Source: Vulcanimicrobiota bacterium (lineage in GTDB: Bacteria > Vulcanimicrobiota > Vulcanimicrobiia > Vulcanimicrobiales > Vulcanimicrobiaceae). From it: a stretch of 16,541 nt of DNA. The stretch lies in NCBI GenBank assembly GCA_003167055.1, contig PMUE01000282.1:1-16541 (forward strand), given 5' to 3'. The notes below the pieces were generated by a model. It did no database searches, was not told where the DNA came from, and worked only from the letters and a program-made list of their open reading frames with translations. Below, piece after piece: positions 12,726 through 16,541 of the stretch. How positions within the stretch are numbered: the first letter of the stretch is position 1; each line of letters opens with the position of its first letter. Position numbers and translations under genes: made by a program.

Positions 12726-14764
12726 AGGTCGGCGAGCTCGAAGGCGTCGGGCCGAAGAGCGTTCCACTCTTCCGTGAGCTCGGCGTCGAGACCTCACATG
12801 ATTTGCTCGATTACTTGCCGTTTCGTTACGAGGATCTGCGCTATCCCACGCCGTCGAACGCGCTAGGATCGAGCGGGGGTGAGGAGAACGCGGTCGGAAC
12901 GGTTTCGCACGTCAAAGAACGGCGCGTTCGCGGCCTCGAGATCGTCGAGGTGCGCCTGCGCGACGACGCTGGTGAATTCACCGCAAAATGGATCGGGCGC
13001 AATCGCTACGTTTACGGCCGTTTTAAGGAAGGGATGCGGCTTTTTGTGCGCGGGCGCGTCGAGCGCACGCTGGCGGGTGCGGTGATCAACGTCACGCAGT
13101 ACGCGTCGCTGCGCGAAGGCGAAGCCTATCACGGGGAAATGGTGCCGGTCTATCGCGCGAGCAAGGATCTGACGACGCGCAAGATCGCGTCGGTCGTGCG
13201 CAAGAACCTCCCGCGTCTGCTTGATGAAGCGGACGACGATCCACTGCCTGACGACGTCCGAGCGAAAGCGTCCTATCCGGCGCTGCGTGATGCGTACCGC
13301 GCCGTACACGCACCGCGAACGCCCGAAGAGGCACAACAGGCGCGCGAGCGCTTCATCTTCACCGAATTCTTGGTGCTGGCTGCGGGCGCGCAGTTGCGCC
13401 GCGCGGAGCGCGAACGCTCGCACGACGCGAGCGCACTCACGATCCCGCACGACTTGCTCGAACAGTTCGCAGGATCGGTTGGCTTCCCATTGACCGGTGC
13501 ACAGCGCCGAGCGATCGGCGAAATCTGGGAAGACATGGCGCGCGACGTTCCGATGAATCGGCTCTTGCAGGGTGACGTCGGCAGCGGTAAGACGCTGGTT
13601 GCCGCGGCGGCCATCGTCCTTGCCGCTCGTAACGGCATGCAGTCCGCACTTATGGCTCCCACCGAAATTCTCGCCTCGCAACATGCAAGCAAGTTGGCAC
13701 CCTTGTTGCTGCCGTTCGGCATAACCGTCGAGGCCGTGTTTGGAAGTCAGGCGGCGAAGGCACGCAACGCGGCCGAAGGTCGCATCGCAAGCGGCGAAGC
13801 GCTCTTGGCCGTCGGCACGCATGCGCTGATTACGGGCAGTGTCGACTTTGCGCGTTTGGGGCTGGCGATCATCGACGAACAGCACCGCTTCGGCGTCGAA
13901 CAGCGCGCTCGGCTGCGTGCGAAAGGCGTCGCGCCGCACACGCTGCACATGACCGCGACGCCGATTCCGCGGACACTCGCGCAGTCGGTCTACGCCGATC
14001 TCGATCTTTCGACCATCGATGAACTGCCGCCGGGTCGCACGCCGATCGAAACCTACGCGATTCGCACGAGCCGTCTTGGACGCGCGTACGAATTCGTCGA
14101 GGCGAATGTTGCGCGCGGCCATCAGGCGTATATCGTCGCGCCGGCCATTGATGAAGAGAGTGAACTGACGAGCGTGATCGCCGAAGCCGAACGGCTCAAG
14201 AGCGACGTCTTCCCGGAGCGACGCATCGGTTTATTGCACGGCCGGCTCTCGAGTCGCGAAAAAGACGAGGTGATGGGACGTTTCGTACGCGGCGAGATCG
14301 ACATCTTACTAGCAACGACGGTGGTCGAGGTCGGCGTTGACGTGCCGAATGCCAGTGTGATGGTCGTTCTGGACGCGTTGCGCTACGGACTTGCGCAACT
14401 GCACCAACTTCGCGGACGTGTCGGCCGCGGCGCGGCCAAGTCGTTTTGCCTGCTCGTCTATCCGGACGATGCAGGTGAAACCGAGCGCCTCGGCATTCTT
14501 ACCGATTCGACCGACGGCTTTGTCATCGCCGAAGAGGATCTTCGCTTGCGCGGTGCCGGCGAATTTGCCGGAACAGCGCAATCCGGCGCGGCGGACTTGT
14601 GGATCGCCGATCTCGTCCGCGACATCGACGTCTATCGCGTCGCTAAAACCGAGGCACAAGCGATCATCGCCGGCGACCCCACGCTGCGCCGCCCCGAACA
14701 TGCGGCACTGCGCGCCGCACTCGAGCGTGCGCCTTCGACCCGCGCGCTCGTGCTCTCCTCGTAA
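12722..14764 (+). CDS. recG: ATP-dependent DNA helicase RecG
   Basis: A 680-residue protein, close to the usual family length. The N-terminal wedge/OB part starts with the VGELEGVGPKSVPLFRELGV helix-hairpin-helix-like segment; the OB strands include AVGTVSHVKERRVRGLEIVE. Helicase motifs are complete: LTGAQRRAIGEIW, Walker A GDVGSGKT (284-291), APTEILA, the DEQH box (385-388), TATPIPRT, ATTVVEVGVDVPNA and motif VI QLRGRVGRG (562-570), with the C-terminal DLRLRGAGEF typical of RecG. RecG reverses stalled forks and migrates Holliday junctions. The start overlaps the panE-like stop (ATGA), so translation is likely coupled to that gene. No defect seen. Confidence 0.97.
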   Translation: MKVGELEGVGPKSVPLFRELGVETSHDLLDYLPFRYEDLRYPTPSNALGSSGGEENAVGTVSHVKERRVRGLEIVEVRLRDDAGEFTAKWIGRNRYVYGRFKEGMRLFVRGRVERTLAGAVINVTQYASLREGEAYHGEMVPVYRASKDLTTRKIASVVRKNLPRLLDEADDDPLPDDVRAKASYPALRDAYRAVHAPRTPEEAQQARERFIFTEFLVLAAGAQLRRAERERSHDASALTIPHDLLEQFAGSVGFPLTGAQRRAIGEIWEDMARDVPMNRLLQGDVGSGKTLVAAAAIVLAARNGMQSALMAPTEILASQHASKLAPLLLPFGITVEAVFGSQAAKARNAAEGRIASGEALLAVGTHALITGSVDFARLGLAIIDEQHRFGVEQRARLRAKGVAPHTLHMTATPIPRTLAQSVYADLDLSTIDELPPGRTPIETYAIRTSRLGRAYEFVEANVARGHQAYIVAPAIDEESELTSVIAEAERLKSDVFPERRIGLLHGRLSSREKDEVMGRFVRGEIDILLATTVVEVGVDVPNASVMVVLDALRYGLAQLHQLRGRVGRGAAKSFCLLVYPDDAGETERLGILTDSTDGFVIAEEDLRLRGAGEFAGTAQSGAADLWIADLVRDIDVYRVAKTEAQAIIAGDPTLRRPEHAALRAALERAPSTRALVLSS

Positions 14765-14833
14765 GGATAAGGGGACGCAAGAGGGCTCGCGCGACGCGCG
14801 GCCAAACCCCGGGGCTGAAAGAAGGAGACACTC

Positions 14834-16541
14834 GTGCGCTCGCTGCGTTTTGCCATTTGTGCGGTCGTTACGGCCGCGACGTTTGCTCTCGCCGCGCCGG
14901 CCGGCGCGTCTTCGGTGACCGTTACTCGTGCCACGTTGCCCAACGGGCTCCAGATTATCGTCGTGCATAATCCCTTGGCACCGGTGGTAAGTACGGTGCT
15001 CAACTACGAGGCCGGGGCCGACGAGCAGACGATCGACGGTGAAGCGCACGCCCTCGAGCACATGATGTTCCGCGGCAGCGCCTCGCTCTCGTCGTCGCAA
15101 CTCATGGATACCGTGAGTTTGACCGGCGGCGACTTCGATGCCGACACCGAAGATGCGGTGACGCAATACTTCTTCACGGTGCCGTCGCAATATCTCGACA
15201 TCGCGCTGCGTCTCGAACGCTCCCGCGCAGCGGGGCTTACGCTTGCGCCGGATCAATGGGCGCAGGAGCGCGGAGCTATCACCCAAGAGGTCACCCAAGA
15301 CAACAGCAACGCGGTGTACCGCATCTTCGAGAAGATGATCTCACGCATTTTGGCCGGGACGCCGTATGCTAAGAACGGCCTGGGCACCGTCTACGGTTTT
15401 GCGCATCAAATCAACACCAGCGCGCTCGCGCAGTTTTATTCCACCTGGTATCATCCCAACAACGCTGTGTACATTGTCGTCGGTGACGTCGACGGTCCGG
15501 CGACGATTGCCAAAATCAAGGCGTTGTGGAGCGATCTGCCCGCGGCGAAACTGCCGGCGAAACCGGCGGTGAAGCTTCAGCCGGTGACGTCGAAAGTCTA
15601 TCGCGATTTCTCCGATCAGCCCTACACAATTGTGCTGGTGGGGTATCGCTTGCCGGGATACGACAGTCCCGACTACGGCGCATCGCAGATTCTGCAAGAC
15701 GTGCTGAGCAGTCAGCGCAGCGATCTGTACGATCTTACCGCCTCGGGCAAAGCGCTCTACACCGGGTTTCAGGCGCAGACGTTCTTGAAGGCAGCCGTCG
15801 GCCTAGCGATCGGCGTGGTTCCCGTCAGCGTGAGTCCTGAGACGATCGATAAGGAAATGCGCGACGTCATCGACGCGTATCGGAAGAACGGCGTTCCGAG
15901 CGCCCTCGTCGACGCAGCGAAGCGCCGCGAGATTTCGGAGCTGGAGTTCAACGCGAACTCGATCGAAGACCAAGCGTTTCAATGGAGCCAAGCGGTCGCG
16001 GTGCAAGGGCTGTCTTCCCCCGACGCGATGGAAAACGCGTTCGCGCGGGTGACGACCGCCGACGTCAATCGGGTGCTGCGCACCTACGTCGACAATAACC
16101 ACGCGGTCGCGGCCTATGCCGTGCCGAAGAATAGCGGTGCGATGAGCGCGGGCGGCGGCGGTCCCGGCAAAGAGGACAACATGGTGCCGCCGAAGACGCA
16201 CCAGCCGCTTCCGTCATGGGCCCAAAACATCCTCAAGAATCTCTCCGTCCCGCCCAAGACGCTCAATCCGACGTCGATGACGCTGGCTAACGGCATTCGC
16301 CTGATCGTGCAGCCGGAAACGATCACCAAAACCGTCGTCGTATCGGGAAGTATCGAGAACAATCCGTCCGTACAGGAGCCGGCCGATCAGCGCGGTGTCA
16401 ATGAGGTGGCGACCTCGCTCTTTCCGTTTGGGACGACGACCTACGATCGCGTGGACTACCAGGCTGAGCTCGACAAGATCTCGGCGACGGTGAGCGCGGG
16501 AACCGAGTTCGGCGTGCAGGTGCTTTCGAAAGACTTCGATC
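14834..16541 (+). CDS. Exported M16-family zinc metallopeptidase, truncated by the window edge
   Basis: GTG 14834 with GAAGGAG upstream; open to the right edge (about 569 codons visible). The N-terminus RSLRFAICAVVTAATFALAA is a Sec signal ending near PAGA-S. The first M16 domain has the inverted zinc motif HALEH (His72, Glu75, His76), with the third ligand Glu152 in QERGAITQEVTQDN, 80 residues downstream as in pitrilysin-type enzymes. QFYSTWYHPNNAVYIVVGDV is the conserved strand-helix after it. A Gly-rich, Pro-rich linker (about residues 434-475) leads to a second M16 domain starting TLANGIRLIVQPE, where the zinc motif is replaced by RGVNEVATSLFPFG, so that half looks non-catalytic. Probably a periplasmic peptidase. 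It lies 69 nt after recG, possibly cotranscribed. Confidence 0.93.
   Translation, partial: MRSLRFAICAVVTAATFALAAPAGASSVTVTRATLPNGLQIIVVHNPLAPVVSTVLNYEAGADEQTIDGEAHALEHMMFRGSASLSSSQLMDTVSLTGGDFDADTEDAVTQYFFTVPSQYLDIALRLERSRAAGLTLAPDQWAQERGAITQEVTQDNSNAVYRIFEKMISRILAGTPYAKNGLGTVYGFAHQINTSALAQFYSTWYHPNNAVYIVVGDVDGPATIAKIKALWSDLPAAKLPAKPAVKLQPVTSKVYRDFSDQPYTIVLVGYRLPGYDSPDYGASQILQDVLSSQRSDLYDLTASGKALYTGFQAQTFLKAAVGLAIGVVPVSVSPETIDKEMRDVIDAYRKNGVPSALVDAAKRREISELEFNANSIEDQAFQWSQAVAVQGLSSPDAMENAFARVTTADVNRVLRTYVDNNHAVAAYAVPKNSGAMSAGGGGPGKEDNMVPPKTHQPLPSWAQNILKNLSVPPKTLNPTSMTLANGIRLIVQPETITKTVVVSGSIENNPSVQEPADQRGVNEVATSLFPFGTTTYDRVDYQAELDKISATVSAGTEFGVQVLSKDFD

Noticed and set aside
12863..14122. Long 419-codon frame antisense to recG
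   Set aside because: The opposite strand encodes a complete RecG with all helicase motifs; the antisense product is Arg/Gln-rich and motif-free, as expected for a shadow frame in GC-rich DNA.
14309..15298. 329-codon leftward frame
   Set aside because: It is antisense to the recG 3' end and the M16 catalytic domain, spans their intergenic gap, and has shadow-like composition.
1..16541. CRISPR array, insertion sequence or phage genes
   Set aside because: No regularly spaced repeats, transposase, integrase or phage structural motifs are seen on either strand.

Overview
The window reads as a GC-rich bacterial chromosome segment: short intergenic gaps, many 1-8 nt gene overlaps, frequent GTG/TTG starts and often weak Shine-Dalgarno (SD) sequences. 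Housekeeping content (RecG, PanE-family reductase, M16 peptidase, six tRNA genes) sits beside secreted and hypothetical proteins. No rRNA or typing marker is present. The style and the 47-residue protein at 3600 remind me of uncultured GC-rich phyla such as Eremiobacterota/WPS-2, but that is a weak inference.

Left part (1-5307): an edge-truncated hypothetical gene and an Imm50-like immunity gene run rightward and meet, with overlapping stops, a large leftward lipoprotein gene with Ig-like repeats and a glycoside-hydrolase-like C-terminal domain. That gene has an in-frame TAG at codon 45, between an obvious lipoprotein signal and an otherwise intact reading frame. A small four-cysteine secreted protein and a 47-residue ORF diverge from a shared intergenic region. 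Next comes a probable tRNA-integrated mini-element: an intact tRNA-Val(GAC) at 4453-4527 and, about 670 bp away, a 46-bp exact copy of its 3' half followed by a second strong terminator. A single small gene lies between them. A short beta-propeller-like protein follows.

Middle part (5308-9665): a leftward pair (hotdog thioesterase, then exported TPR-like protein) with an ATGA overlap; tRNA-Val(CAC) and tRNA-Asp(GTC); and a TetR-family regulator divergent from a cupin-DUF1059 operon, with a palindromic operator set between the -35 and -10 of the cupin promoter. tRNA-Phe(GAA) and a perfect 12-bp bidirectional terminator separate this from a leftward DUF5069-dienelactone hydrolase pair.

Right part (9658-16541): two predicted membrane proteins (DUF1345-like and DUF4239-like) converge on a shared CTAG. 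tRNA-Gly(CCC) and tRNA-Cys(GCA) are followed after 13 nt by a ketopantoate-reductase-family gene overlapping recG by ATGA. An exported M16 metallopeptidase then runs off the right edge. The most unusual items are the mini-element in tRNA-Val, the amber-interrupted lipoprotein, and the hairpins just upstream of several tRNA genes.
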